DNA of 64,000 nucleotides, taken from assembly GCA_963693085.1 (NCBI GenBank), contig OY856413.1, positions 546,212,879 to 546,276,878 of the forward strand, given 5' to 3'. Positions 12,208 through 24,706 of this stretch are shown here, in pieces. The stretch's first letter is position 1. Each line of letters starts with the position of its first letter. The DNA is from Alisma plantago-aquatica. Taxonomy: Eukaryota; Streptophyta; Magnoliopsida; Alismatales; Alismataceae. A program made the position numbers and the translations under genes. The notes beneath the pieces are model-generated. The model had not been told where the DNA came from. It did no database searches and was given only the letters and a program-made list of their open reading frames with translations.

Positions 12208-14905
12208 TGACAATTATGACTTGGAATGTTTGTGGTGTGGCGGCCATGGGAAGATGCCACATCATTAAAAGTTTCATTTACCAACACCATGTTAATTTGA
12301 TCACCATCCAAGAAACAAAAATTGTTCTGACCAATCTATAGCTCAAGTACCTCAGTGGCCGACACATTAATAAATGGATACAAGTGCTAGCTCTAGGTTT
12401 TAGTGGGGGCATTCTCATATTATGGAATGATAACAACATTAGAGTTACAAATACCATTAAAAAACTACACCATCACGATTCGGCTGCTTGACATTAACAC
12501 AAACACACAATGGCACTTTACGGGTGTTTACGGTCTTTGCGGACCAAACAAAGACCCTTTCTTTTGGGAATTAAAGGATCTAACTACTCTCCTAGGGCCT
12601 ACTCCTTGGATTTTAGGGGGTGATTTTAACCTTGTCACTAGATCCCACGAGCGACACTATGGAAACATCAATAATATATCACTCCGTAACAAACACTCCA
12701 CACTCTTTCACAAGTTTATCCATACACAACCTATTAGACATACATACTAGTAATGGTATTTGGACTTGGCACAGAGGTCAACATAGTGCCAGGCTATACC
12801 GTTTTCTATGTAGCAATCTATAGGCACAAAATCACCCCCTAGCCAATGCTCAAACTACAAAATCTAGTCTCTCTGGTCACCAACTCATACTTCTAGAGAC
12901 CCAACATCAATCCCAGGGTCCCAGGCCTTTCCGCTTTGAATGATTTTGGACCCAACAGCAGAATTTCCGCTCTTTTGTATTGAGAGAATGGAACTCTAGT
13001 AGACCCACTATAAATATGGGATCCACCATACACAACAAGCTTAAACTCCTCAGATAGGCCCTCAAACATTGGAGTAAGAAGCAACTTTGGATCACTCACG
13101 AACACCATTAGACAAAAAGAGGAACGACTACTAACGATCCCCACACAACCTAAGACTGAAGAGGACTCAAAAAGCTTTTGAGACGAGCTACGTCAATTAC
13201 ATTCCTTTGAGAAAATGCTCTGGAAACAGTGGGTCAAGGTCAAATGGCTGAGAGAGGGAGACAAGAATACCAAGTTCTTGCATGTATGTTGCAACAACAA
13301 ACATCGATGCAAGATCATTGTTAATATAGATGGTATAGACTCCACTTTACATTCTAGGCATGCCATCACCTCACACATTGTTCAATTATATAAAACTCTA
13401 TACAATAATGGACATCACATGCCTAAAAAAGTGGATCTATATTGGAACCGTATCTTCCCTCAGAAAATCCCAACCAATAGTCGAATTTAGGACCCTTTTC
13501 TGCCCACAGAAATACAAGAAGCTATGATGAGTCTGGGCATTGACAAATCCCCAGGGTCGGATGGGTTTGACATGTCTTTTTACCATTCTGCTTGGGATAT
13601 CATAAAAAATGACTTCTTTATCCTCTTCTCGCAAATCCACCAACACTGGAACATAGACTTCTTGATCAAACAGATCAACCAAACACACATAGCACTCATC
13701 TAGAAGACAAACAACCCCTCCTCTATCAAAGATTATTGTCCCATCAGTCTCATCAATTCCTCCTACAAGATCATCACCAAGTTGTTGACCACCCGTATGA
13801 AATTGTTACTACAACTAGTCATTGATCAGGCCCAATGTACATTCCTGAAAGATAGGAATATACAAGATGCTTACATCATTTTTCAAGAAACCCTTCACAC
13901 ATGTTGGTCAATTAACACATTGATTCTTACCCTTAAACTCAATTTTGAAAAAACATTTGACAATGTTAACTGGTCTTTCCTTATAAAATGCATGCATGGA
14001 CTTAATTTTCCAGCTTAATGTATCGCATGGATCTAGTCCTGTATCAACACATGTGCTTTCTCTACAATATCAATGGTTCTTCCTTTGAGTTTTCCCACAA
14101 CACAAATGGACTCAGATAGGGTGACCCCATCTCCCCTTACCTCTTCATCATCGTTACCTTCGTCCTCACCTCACTTATCCATACCACCACAAAAAACAAT
14201 GTACTCACTCAACCTATGGGATGCGAGCATAACATTATCCAATACGCTGATAACACATCATTTTCATCAAGCCAAAAGATTCACAAATTATTAACATAGT
14301 CATAATTTTGGCAGTGTTCTCTCACTTATCTAGACTTAAAATCAACTTTGCCAAGTCCACCATCATAAGATCACAAATTAGCGATTATGCCATGAATAAA
14401 TATAAAACCCTGCTTGGCTATAAGATTGAGTCCTATCCAATCACATATCTTGGTCTACCTCTTTCACCTATGCGCATCCCAAACTCATCTTGGAACACCA
14501 TCATCTACCAATATAAACAACACATCTTCTCCTAGCAAAACAACTTTCTATCCATATCCGACAGACTCACCCTTATCAACTCCTCCCTCACACCCTCATC
14601 ACCCACCATTTGGCTTGCATCCCCCTACCTGCCACAATACTTCACGACATTGATAAACTCCGTCACACCTTCCTGTCGGAACATCAAGGAAAAAAGCTCC
14701 ATATTGTAATTTCAGACACGATTTGCATCCCAAATGAAGGAGGAAGGTGGATGGGGCATCATCAATCTTAGAATTCAATCACTATGCCTCATCCACAAGA
14801 TTATTGATACAATATGTCATAACCAAACCAAATACTGGACCAACATGATCATAGATAAGTACCTCAAACACCAAAATCCATGGCCATTCAAAGCTCCTCG
14901 CACTG
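12208..14905 (+). pseudogene. LINE ORF2 remnant: endonuclease and reverse transcriptase
   Basis: An AP-type endonuclease starts at 12208 (MTIMTWNVCG), with IQETK, then GVYGLCGPNKDPFFWEL and WILGGDFNLV after a frame change. The terminal SDH motif has become SGH. The reverse transcriptase follows: DKSPGSDGF near 13540, PISLINSSYKII near 13740, FLKDRNIQDAY, then LTLKLNFEKTFDNVNW, where the usual LKLD aspartate is Asn. Next come GLR-stop-GDPISPYLF near 14112 and YADNTSF near 14250, in place of the catalytic YADD. YLGLPLS, SDRLTLINS and GGWGIINL mark the thumb region. Both changed aspartates are needed for polymerisation, and stops and frameshifts abound, so this copy is dead. The frame ends at 14905 where LTR element D was inserted. 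Confidence 0.85.
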
Positions 14906-16299
14906 TGTAACATCCCTGACCTGGGTTAAGGCTTAACCCTAGAAGTTTCACTTAAGTAAGTCATTTAGATTCTTGTCTTTATCTTTGGAAAAGTAATTAA
15001 GACTAAAGGAGAGCTTATGTTTCAATTTTGGTCCTATTTAAATAATGTTGAAACAATATTTTACCTATTTTGGACTAAAGTGCAATTTACCCAATTTAAG
15101 GGGTTATCTTGCAAATGTTACATGATAAATGTTCCTCAAGTGTTATAGCATCATAATAATGAGAATGATGCTGAGGCATGGCTTCCACAAGCCTAAGTTC
15201 CAAGAAGGAGCTTGTTTGAATAATGTGTGTGCATTGAATAACTAGTTTTGGTGTAATTTGTAATTTACCCAAAATCTAGGGTTGAACATGTAAAATACCA
15301 CTTCAAGAGTGTCCCTAATGTTTCTTGATATCATTTAGAGAAAATAAAAAGAAAGGAACGTCTTGTTTGAACTACATTTGAGGAGAGATAATCTTGATAA
15401 TAAAATAATCAAGATTTAAGCATAATTGAAACGCTAATTTATTTTGTAGCAAAAATAAATATATTAATCAAAGTTCCCATCAACTAAAAAGGCTGTGGTT
15501 GAAATCCTATAGTGCAAGGACGTCCAAATTCCTTGATTTGCACCGAAATATCCTAAGTAGGTGAAGAAACCCACTCACATTTGTTAATTAAAAAGTAATG
15601 TCCACTAAAAATGGATAATAGTATTATATTAATTAAGGTGCATAAGTGGTTGCTTTTAATTCAAGGATAAATGAAAGGATATTGATGAAAAGGAATATGG
15701 ATTCGAAGGCAAGGAAGTGGAGGGGGACATGTGGCAAGAAAATGGATGAAATTCCTTCTACTTTCTCTCTCCTAGAAAATCAATTACATATACTCGATTT
15801 TCTCCTTACTTGAAAGGTTATTTTGCAAACCACTTTCTTCCCTTGCTTTGGTCGATGACCAAGGAGCTTAGGAGCAAGAGGAAAATGTTCCCCAAGCTGA
15901 AGGTAAGCTCCATGATCATCTTCAACCTTGAATTGATGGTTGAAATCGGATTTCAACATTGATTTTCTTCTCTTTTCCATCCAATGCTCAACCTTGGCTA
16001 TCCTTTGCATCCAAAGAGTTGGAAACGAGCCTTAGATAGTTGAAGGATCTTATCTCACCATTAGATACATGAAGCTTGGAGCTTTGAAGCTACTTTGAAG
16101 GCGAGTTATATAACTTGAACCCATCAATGTTATTATTGATTTTAATTTCTCATCATATGTTGGTCTTTTGTTTTCTGCTTGAACAATTGATGAATTTTTC
16201 ATATATATTACAGTAGAATTTGGAGGTCTGAAGCTTGATGATGATGACATCATCTTATCACACACCTCAAGAAAATCAAAAGCAAATAGTTTCATTTGG

Positions 16300-17100
16300 T
16301 TGGTCAAACGGTTTCAAACTGTTAGAGACCAAACGGTCTCAAATCGTTTGGTGACCAATCGGTTTCAAAACCGATAGAGGTCAAACGGTCTGAAACCGTT
16401 AGAGACCAAAACTATTTCAATGGATTCAAGGATCAATTGGTCTCATAACCTAGTAACTTCAAACAATCAAACTCAATTGATTTCATAACCCTAGTTCAAT
16501 TGGTTTCAAAACCCTAGATCGATTGAAGTCAAAACCCTATTTAGGGTTAAACGGTTTCAAGTTGAATGGACCAAACGGTCCCAAACTGTTTGAGGACCAA
16601 ACGGTTTCAAACCGTTTGAGGGATTAGAGGTCAAGACCGTTTAAGGTCTAACAGTCTTCAAACCATTTGATAAGAAAGAGGTCAAGACTGTTTAAAGGTC
16701 TAAACGGTCCAAGACCATTTGAAGGTTCAATTGGTCCAAGACCGTTTGAAGGATTGGACCAAGACCGTTTGAAGGATTAGACCAAGACCGTTTGAAGGTT
16801 AAATTGGTCCAAGACCATTTGGAGGTTTGATCCAAGATTGTTTGAAGGTTCAATTGGTCCAAGACCGTTTGGAGGTTTGGTCCAAGACCGTTTGAAGGTT
16901 CAATTGGTCCAAGACCGTTTGGAGGTTTGGTGCAAGACCGTTTGAAGGTTCAATTGGTCCAAGACCATTTGGAGGTTTGGTCCAAGACCATTTGAAGGTT
17001 CAATTGGTCCAAGACCGTTTGGAGGTTTGGTCCAAGACCGTTTGAAGGATCAATTGGTCTAAACCATTTGAAGGTCTAATTGGTCCAAACCATGTAAGTA
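16300..17100. repeat. AACGG/CCGTT motif array with 50-bp tandem units (D LTR)
   Basis: The words CAAACGGT and ACCGTTTG recur across this block, with decayed forms CAAATGG and ACCATTTG. From 16794 to 17043 there are five tandem units of exactly 50 bp, starting GAAGGTT at 16794, 16844, 16894, 16944 and 16994. Each holds two copies of GGTCCAAGACCGTTTG or a variant. The left part (16300-16700) is less regular and includes inverted pairs. The block lies in the first half of the LTR in element orientation, probably within U3. Confidence 0.85.
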
Positions 17101-17394
17101 CTAATAACCCCATAAGTGGTTGAAGAGTATCTCAAGGTTGATTTCAATGAATGAACTTCTAAAGCACTTAGGTGATTAGTATAATTAAAGTGATTATCAC
17201 TTGGTGCCTATGAAAGTAATAAATTCAATACACTATGATAAGCATAGGTGTATACACTTAGTAAAAGGTTAAGTCAATAGAATAAGGTTTGATGGTGATG
17301 TGTGTTCCTAGTACATGGAACAATGACAAGTATGATTTAATACTTAAATAATGATATGTGCTCCAAGATATGTGGAAGCACTGACTTAGGGTTT

Positions 17395-17625
17395 GGATTA
17401 ATGAGGTAATCATAAAACCCTAATCAATGGAGAATGGAAACCCTAATCGAGAAGGATGAGAAACCCTAACCCTAATTTTGGGTAATGGGTTGAGAAATCC
17501 TAATTGAAATGGAATGGGGAACCCTAACCCTAATGTAGGGTGATGTTATGTAAAACCCTAATATAGGGTAATGTTATGAGAAACCCTAATTGATAAAGAT
17601 GGGAAACCTTAACCCTAATAAGGGA
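17395..17625. repeat. telo-box-like AAACCCTAA cluster (D LTR)
   Basis: AAACCCTAA, ACCCTAACCCTAAT and related words occur repeatedly, separated by GGATGAG or GGAATGGGG-like spacers. The motif matches the plant telo-box. It is interspersed rather than a run of perfect TTTAGGG repeats, so this is not telomeric DNA. Equivalent clusters occur in the B and C LTRs. Confidence 0.75.
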
Positions 17626-18150
17626 GCAGTGATGTTATCTTTGTATTGCACAATGTTGTTATGTAATTGATATGGTTGTTATCAAGTATACTAACCATGC
17701 AGGTATCATGAGATGATGAGCATAACCAGGCATGAGCTATGATGTTAATGGGCCTTGTGAGCCATTATTTTATTTGTTGCCTAGTGAGAGATGATAAGAA
17801 GTTGAATAAAACTAGTGAATTGTGTGAGATGCTTGTGTAACAAGTATCATGAATACCTTGGTCAGATGACCTGGAGGTAATAGTTACATGATAGTGGTAA
17901 CCATGTTCAGTAATGAACTAAGGGTTTGAATACCCAGATTTAGTAAACATGATGATGATGTTGTTGAGAGATGTGAATTTCCAGTAATGAGACAAGAGAT
18001 TGAGTTCCCAAGGTTTTATAAAGTTTTGAAAAGTACTTGATAGGAGTATTGTTTCTTTGTAGCATTTGTCATAATCATTCTTATTTGAAAACTTGACTGA
18101 TGCTAAAAGAATATGGTAATGTACTTAAATAATCAAGTGGAATATTATCA

Positions 18151-18214
18151 TGTAGAGCCCTGGCCATAGATCCATCATCGTCAGTAGCTGGTGATGGTGA
18201 AATGGGTTCTCCTA
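18151..18214 (+). promoter_or_regulatory. LTR block 1 conserved in all four elements (D copy)
   Basis: Contains GCCATAGATCCATCATCGTC, then a GGTGATGGTGAAATGGG segment. Reverse-complement versions are present in A (about 22900-22975 and 32055-32130), B (37627-37700 and 61715-61785) and C (44900-44970 and 54005-54070), although the LTRs around them differ greatly. Conservation suggests a cis-acting role such as promoter, RNA processing or packaging, but the function is not known. Confidence 0.5.
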
Positions 18215-18930
18215 CTGGTTAATCTTAAGCGTATATTGTTGAATATATGGGGCTCTCCTAGCTGAAAATAGGAGGATTAGAGTGCAACTTCGGTTGTAGA
18301 CTCAAGATATGTATAAGAGCATGGTGAATAGTCCCATGGCTCAGTGTGATAGAGCATGAATGTGTTCATGGCTCAGAGAGCACGGTGAACTAGCTCGTGG
18401 CTCAGATTTACTAGTGTCGGGACCTGTACCAAGGCGGGCTAGAGAATGGGTAGCCCATGGGAGCTAACCCTGTGATTGAGGTCACTTAACCAAGAGATTG
18501 TGGTCCTGCTTGTGGTCTCACACTGACTGAGACGGACGAGATCGAGGAGTCTGACTCTTCCTTTGATCTTGTATGGCACCGGATTTGGGTTTCACAACGG
18601 AAGGTTGGATTTAAGCAGTACGAATCACTTCCTCAGGGCATAAGAATGATTGTAAAATGTAATCAGCCATGTAGCATATTTGCTTAAGGATGAATTACAA
18701 AAATCATTGATTGTTGTTACATTGCTTATTGTATCCTAAAGTGGATACATATTATACATGTTCTTCATATTCCTTATTAAAATGAATAGATGATTTACTG
18801 CTTTATCATTTATAGCTGTAATGCTTAATAAGATGATATTACTCTATTTTGCTTAATAATGATTAAATCTTGTTGTTCAATAGAAATTCATCAGTTCAGT
18901 TTATTACTGTTTATCTACAATAATAATATT

Positions 18931-19009
18931 TTTGGCGGAGAGTTATATCTCTCGCTGGGAAAATTTCAATTGTCTCACCCCCGTGGGATCCAACCTTTTT
19001 AGGTGGACG
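18931..19009 (+). promoter_or_regulatory. LTR block 2 conserved in all four elements (D copy)
   Basis: Includes GGCGGAGAGTTATATCTCTC (a short inverted repeat, GAGAG and CTCTC around TTATAT), then CTCACCCCCGTGGGATCC and CTTTTTAGGTGGACG. Counterparts, reversed, lie at about 22086-22162 and 31241-31315 (A), 36809-36887 and 60898-60976 (B), and 44077-44155 and 53176-53254 (C). It sits about 450-500 bp from the primer-site end of each LTR. A hairpin or RNA-processing role is possible but unproven. Confidence 0.5.
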
Positions 19010-19457
19010 AGGATAAGGAGGTAGAAACCCTACAGTAGGGGAAGGACAGCAGCATTAGGGACAACAGTGACAACTCAGGTGGAGATACTGACTGTCATGT
19101 CTTGTAGATAAGAGTCCTATGTGTCATCTTTGTACTCTCAGGTCCTTGGAGTCAGTAGTTAGCGCTTTTATGATCGATCTGAGATTTTGCATTGAATGCC
19201 TTGAGGTCTTATGTTGCTTATGTGTAGATTTAACAGAGCAACTATTATATGTAATCCTCAAGAAGAGAAGGTACATGGTATGTACTTTGTGGACCAGAAT
19301 GTGTATATAATATTTTGGTTCTTGTGATAAGAGTTTCCTAGAAATAGATCTCTTTGTAAATGGTTTTATTTTTTAGTGATTTTTAGTAATCCGTTGCTGA
19401 TGTTTGATTCTGCATTAATCATTATCCGATGTTTGGGGTTTGTCATCACAGTTTAAG

Positions 19458-19469
19458 TGGTATCAGAGT
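19458..19469 (+). other. primer-binding site of D (methionine-tRNA type)
   Basis: TGGTATCAGAGT lies 7 bases after the LTR end. It matches the canonical plant TGGTATCAGAGC site, complementary to the 3' end of initiator methionine tRNA, except for the last base. A, B and C have the perfect site. Confidence 0.85.
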
Positions 19470-19584
19470 TTAAGGTTCGCTGAGTCTACAGAGACATAGG
19501 ATTAAGGTTGTTGAGTTTGTTCTAGTGTCTTTCAGTTTATCTGATAGTGACTTCTGCTCTCAGGAGAAGAAGTAAAGCTTGAAG

Positions 19585-21606
19585 ATGGCCAGATCACATG
19601 AAGAACATGATGTTGAAAGCAGTGTTGCTACACCAAGAGGAAGTGTAAGGGATCAGGCTAGAGAAGAACTAGTACCTGAACATCCTCAGTTTGACCAAGC
19701 TATATTAGAAAACCCAGCTTTCCATGCTCTTTTTGGGCAGTTCATGGCGACTATGACACATATGGCAGATAGGATGCCACCACCTGCACCTAGGGCACCA
19801 GCTCACAATGAGGGACATGGAGCTGGAAAGACTTTTGAATGGCTTTGTCGGGTAGGAGCCACTGAATATGCTGGTACAACTAACCCAAAAAATGCAGACT
19901 TGTAGCTGAATGAGCTAGAAAAGGCCTTCAGAATTCTTAATATCCCAAAAGCTGAGAAGGTTAGACATGTGGTGTACCTGTTGAAGGGGAGTGCTAGCCA
20001 TTGGTGGGCCATAGAATAAGGCAAAAGGCCAGGTGTTGAAGACAGATGGGAAGAGTTCCGACGAGAGTTTGTTAGTAGATATTTTCCCAAGACTTATCTA
20101 GATGAGAAGATCTCTCAGTTTGAGCGGATAAGGCAAGGACCAATGAACATTAGTGAGTATGAAGCTAAGTTTATGGAGCTTCTACGATTCTATCCGCACA
20201 CTGCTGCTACAAATGAGGAGAGGATTCGGCATTTTGAGAAGGGCTTGAACGTTGATTTAACCACACCAGTGTCTGCTCTAGAGAATAGAGAGAGGTTTGC
20301 CACCTTTGTGGAGTCAGTTAGGCGGATAGAAAGGTCTGTGACTGAGAAGCGCCAGGCCCACAGTAAGAAGGTGTATACACAGTTCCAAGGACAGAGGTCC
20401 AAAAGTTTTAAGAAACCAAGGTTTTTTGCACAAGTAGTACCACAGAGGTTCAACACTCAAACACAGTGGACATCCAGCAAGGGTAGAGGTCGTAGTTTAC
20501 CACTAGAGGGAGCCCACAGCTCAGCATCAATGTCAGTAACAGGACCATCTAGACCACAGTGGGAGAACAGAGTTTGTTATAAATGTGGGAAGTTCAGACA
20601 TCTGATGAAAGATTGTCTAGCTAGAGACGTGAGTGTAACCCAACCATCGAGGCAGAGTCAACAAGGATCTCAGAAACGACAGTTTAGCAGTGGCACACGA
20701 GGATGTGGACATGCATCCCAAGGTGGCTCATCTACATCCAATAATAGGGCAAGTGGTCGACAACCAGCAATGGCAAGATTCTATGCTATGAATCAGCCAG
20801 AAGCAGTGGTTAATCCACGAGTTGTGACAAGTCAGATGGAATTATTTCATTCTGATATGTCTTCATACTGCTTTGTATCTGTTTTGATTGATCCAGATGC
20901 TACAAATTCCTTTATCACTCGAGAAGTGATTCATGACTACAATATGATTGTTAGTCATAGAGTAGATAATCTGTTATTAGAAACTCCATTAGTTGGATCT
21001 ACAGTGTTGTGGGAGGTATGTTCTTCCTGTGTTCTTTCTTTTTTAGAACATAGCATTCAGGTGGATCCTATACCACTTGAGATGCATGGGTTTAACATAA
21101 TCCTTGGGATGGACACCCTAGAAAAGTATAAGGTTGTCTTGGATTGTGGTTCCAAGCAGGCTATGTTCACAGACAGTGGTGATAGATGGGTTTTTTAGGG
21201 GGATAGAAAGATTCTTCCAACCTGTTTAGTGTCAGCAATGGTAGCTGAGAAGTTGATGAGATAAGGGTGCTTTGCATTCTTGGCACATGTGGTAGATACC
21301 AGAGCAGAGAGTCCTAGTCTTTCTAAAGTTCTGATTGTTAGGGAGTTTGAGGATGTGTTTCCTGAGGAACTTCTAGGTGTTCCTCCACATCGAGAAATTG
21401 ATTTCGAGATTAATCTAATCTCGGGTACACAACCAATATCTCAAACACCTTATAAAATGGAACCTGCTGAGATGGAAGAACTAAAGAAATAGTTACAGGA
21501 GTTTCTTGAAAAGGGTTTTATTTGACCGAGTACTTCACCATGGGGTGCTCCAGTTCTTTTCATTAAAAATAAAGATGGGTCTATGAGATTATGCATAGAC
21601 TATAGA
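19585..21606 (+). pseudogene. element D gag, protease and start of reverse transcriptase
   Basis: One frame runs from the ATG at 19585 (MARSHEE) to the A insertion, with six stops (at 19903, 20017, 21196, 21262, 21490 and 21523) and no frameshift. Gag has the chromoviral core (YLLKGSASHWW, RREFVSRYFPKTYLDEKISQ) and a CCHC knuckle CYKCGKFRHLMKDC near 20575. The protease active site, usually DPGATHSF in this lineage, reads DPDATNSF here, so the key Gly is lost. ILGMDTLEKYKVVLDCGS marks the protease C terminus. Reverse transcriptase begins [18 protein letters not shown] and is cut there. The alternative start a few bases upstream is not ATG. Most stops fit C-to-T changes at Trp, Gln or Arg codons. 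Confidence 0.9.
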
Positions 21607-23315
21607 TGTGGCAACACATCCCACTATCGCACAGACAGCGAGGTGTTACGTGAAAACGTGCGAAAACCACCATAAACCACAAATTACCAAAAACATGGGT
21701 TAATTAAAACCAATTTTGGAAAGCGGGTAAACTAAGAAACTATTACATTCAGCTCCTTCTCCTGCAAGAAATAGGTTATATAAACATTTACAAGATCTTG
21801 ACACGTGTCCACAGCTTAGGAGATCAGCTGTCAAACTATCACATGAGTTCATCACCTGCTATACTTACACAACGGCCCATATTCGGCCAGCAGTAGGACA
21901 TACAAAACTTCAACAGCTATACATCGTGAAACAACGTCAAAATGCCTCCAAGGACCTGAGAGTACAGGGATGACTCTAAGACTCTACTACAAAACAACCA
22001 AAATAGCAGCATATCCATCTCTTGCCTCCTACAGCTCTTCTTGCTGCTCGGCCGCAACTCCGCGACCACCACCACATCTAGCTCGCACACCTAAAAAGGT
22101 TATAAACCAGCGGGGTGAGACACACAGTCCCAGTGAGAAACATAACTCCCCGCCGAAACTATAAAACCAAAGAAAGATTAAAGTAGCAACAACAGACAAC
22201 TGATAAAGCGTAGAACAAGAGCAGATTATAAAGTAAAGCTATTCACCATCAAGCTTACCAAGCCACACGGAAGGCAGATAACCAAGTATTTCTTTATGGA
22301 ACATGATTAACAAGATAAGATTTATAAGATCTTATCACAGAACATAAGAAATGTATAAGTAACTGCAAGTATAACAAGATTAACTACACAAGCAAGGCCT
22401 CAACCAATGTTCCATGTTTTTCCTTATGCAGTAAATACTATTTGGTTGGATTACATATTATTATGCACTGAGGAAGTGAGTTGTACCGCTCAGATCCAAC
22501 CGACGGCTGCGAAACCCGGAGCCGGTGCCATACAAGGTCAATGGAAGAGCCGAAATCCATGACCTCCCACCTCATGGTCAGTGCATGAGTACAACACAAG
22601 CAGGACCGTAGTCTCATGCTTAAGTGGCCTCAGCCATAGGGTCAGCTCCATAGGCTACCCTCTGCCTAGCCCGCCTCGGTACAAGTCTCGGCGCTAGTAA
22701 TACTGAGCCACAAGCATGTTCACCGTGCTCTAAGCCATGAACGCATTCATGCTCCCATATCACACTAAGCCATGGGCCTGTTCACCATACTCTGTATATA
22801 TAAATCCCAAGTCTGCAACCGCAGCTGCACTCGCATCCTCTCTATTTTAGGCTAGGAGAAACCTTACATATTCAACAATATGTGCTCCAGGTTAACCCGT
22901 AGGAGAACCCGTTTCACCATCACCAGCTCCTAACGATGATGGATCTATGGCCAGGTCAAACTACATGATATGTTCCACTGTGATTAGTTAGTACAATTTT
23001 AAGTGGATTGTTGAGGCAACCAAGTTGTAACACATGCATAACCTAAAACTACATTATTATTGCCACCATCATGCTATTCCGGGATCTCAATCCCTCATCA
23101 CAAGAAACCACTGCCTCAACAGACATTCTCATCACTTGGGATATCAATCCCAGGTCATCATCAGAGGATAACACCTCAACTGGGCACTTTAGTCAAACTC
23201 AGGTCCTCAGACCAAAGCACATCATGCATGTTATCTCATCATCAAGAGTAACCATCAAAGGAGTGTTACTCAAACATATATATACCTCATAGCCCTTTAC
23301 TTGGTTGTGTATCTA

Positions 23316-23610
23316 TGATGTCCCCAGATTTTGGCTTCTCCAAACCCTATTGGGAATGAGAGGTCAGAATCCGAAAACATCATCCAATCATATCAGAGAG
23401 CGATGCGGAAGCAATATACACATACATGAACATACAACTATAACATACACCATAACATTTCTCAGCATTCAACAAGTATATTACAACATGAATGAATTAC
23501 ATTTACATATTAAAAGAATATTTACAAGTCTATGAACATGTATGCTAAACAGCATCTACACAATAGGTACAACTTAGACAACTGCTCACTTCCCGTTTTT
23601 CCCTCCCATT
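23316..23610. repeat. segment present only in the left LTR of A
   Basis: Begins TGATGTCCCCAGATTTTGG and ends before CGTCTTGGAT. The right LTR has about 32 different bases at the same place (32469-32500). Read on the minus strand the segment ends GGGGACATCA and contains GCTTCCGC, a word also found near the LTR end of B and C. It may be a fragment of another LTR brought in by recombination or insertion. Confidence 0.6.
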
Positions 23611-23904
23611 CGTCTTGGATTGACAGAAGAATCATATTATTCAATATAGGGTGACATTGATGATCATATGCTTTATCATACATGCCTCAACCTGTGATCA
23701 TAGACATAAGCCATATCATCATGCAAGGCATCTTATATGCTGATCATTTACTCAACACTCTATCTATAATTCAAGATGATCATAACCATATTAATTACCT
23801 TACTACCATTAAGCATATCAAGGGTCACCATCATAAACAAAATGTGATAACAAGAAATAAGAGCTTAGCATATCGTTTTCCTAGAAGTGCCCACTACCCT
23901 CACC

Positions 23905-24610
23905 AAAAGGTGTGACGAGTAGGGTACTCTCACCAAAGGTAGTATCGGGCAGGGGACTCTCCCATATCGCCCAACACTCCCACCACATAACGGTCAAGCA
24001 TAACAGTAAGGGTGTCGGGCTACCTTAGGGTGTATCGTGCAACGTTGTGTCGTGCACCTCTAAGTGTAACGTGCAGTGAGGTCTATCGTGCAACTGAGCC
24101 CAAGGGGCGTGTCGTGCAATAAGAGAAATGTGCAACACCATGACGCCCAGTACAAGGCTAACCATTGAACATCATAACATCCAGGATATAACGGGCTCTA
24201 GGCTACCATCTCAGGATAGGTGTATCGGGCAGCACCACTCATCAAGAAGCAATGCCCAAAGGTGCAACCCAAACAGGCAGCAAGGAACCTGTCGTCCAAC
24301 CAGCCTATTCATGACCAATCAGCCGACACAAGGCAAGGACAGGGGTGTGACGCCCGTCACTAGGTCAGCCCACAACGCCCCCTATCGTTCAAGGTGTAAC
24401 AGCACTAAGCAACCACCTGAGCTGGGCGTGCCGGGCAGGATACTCAATCGGGTGTAACGCCTACTACCAAACAAGGCTAAGCATATCAGGCAGGGTAGTC
24501 AGCATAGTGTGACGCCCAACACACAAAAGGTCAAGGACCAGGGTGTATCGCCCAACACAGCCACCACGTCATGACGTCCAAGGCTCTAGGTCAAGAGGGG
24601 TATCGGGCAA
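23905..24610. repeat. GTGTATCGGGCA-like motif array (left A LTR)
   Basis: Variants GTGTATCGTGCA, GTGTAACGTGCA, GTGTCGTGCA, GTGTATCGGGCA, GTGTGACGCCC and GTGTAACGCC recur every 20-60 bases. Nearly all hold a central CG. Spacing is irregular. The right LTR repeats the array at about 32795-33500 with the same order, so it existed before insertion. Confidence 0.75.
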
Positions 24611-24706
24611 CGCCAACCCCAAGCCATATCGGCCAAGATGCAACTCCACAAGGTCGTCACCAACCTCAAGCACAAGGGCACCAAAACCCTAATGGATCGA
24701 GAAGAA

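Larger units (their letters stand above)
10100..14905 (+). mobile_element. L1-type LINE remnant, cut by LTR element D
   Basis: A plant L1-like retrotransposon read on the plus strand. A possible ORF1 with a zinc knuckle lies at about 10120-11700, an endonuclease at about 12208-12900 and a reverse transcriptase at about 13215-14905. Coding sequence is broken by many stops and several frame changes. It ends abruptly at 14905 where the D LTR starts, so the LINE C terminus should resume beyond D, outside this window. The 5' limit is a guess. Confidence 0.75.
14906..19450 (+). repeat. 5' LTR of element D (about 4.5 kb)
   Basis: Begins TGTAACATCCCTGACCTGGG and ends TTTGTCATCACA, 7 bases before the primer-binding site. 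The same start appears, reversed, at the far ends of the C LTRs (50382 and 59648) and the left B LTR (42616), so D, B and C belong to related families. The LTR holds an AACGG motif array with 50-bp tandem units, a telo-box cluster, and two blocks conserved among all four elements. The second LTR is outside the window, so age cannot be estimated. About 4.5 kb is long for a Ty3/gypsy LTR but within the range known for Tekay/Del-type elements. Confidence 0.88.

Noticed and set aside
24128..24457. 109-residue frame in the left A LTR
   Set aside because: Covers the GTGTATCGGGCA motif array and is not kept open in the right LTR.
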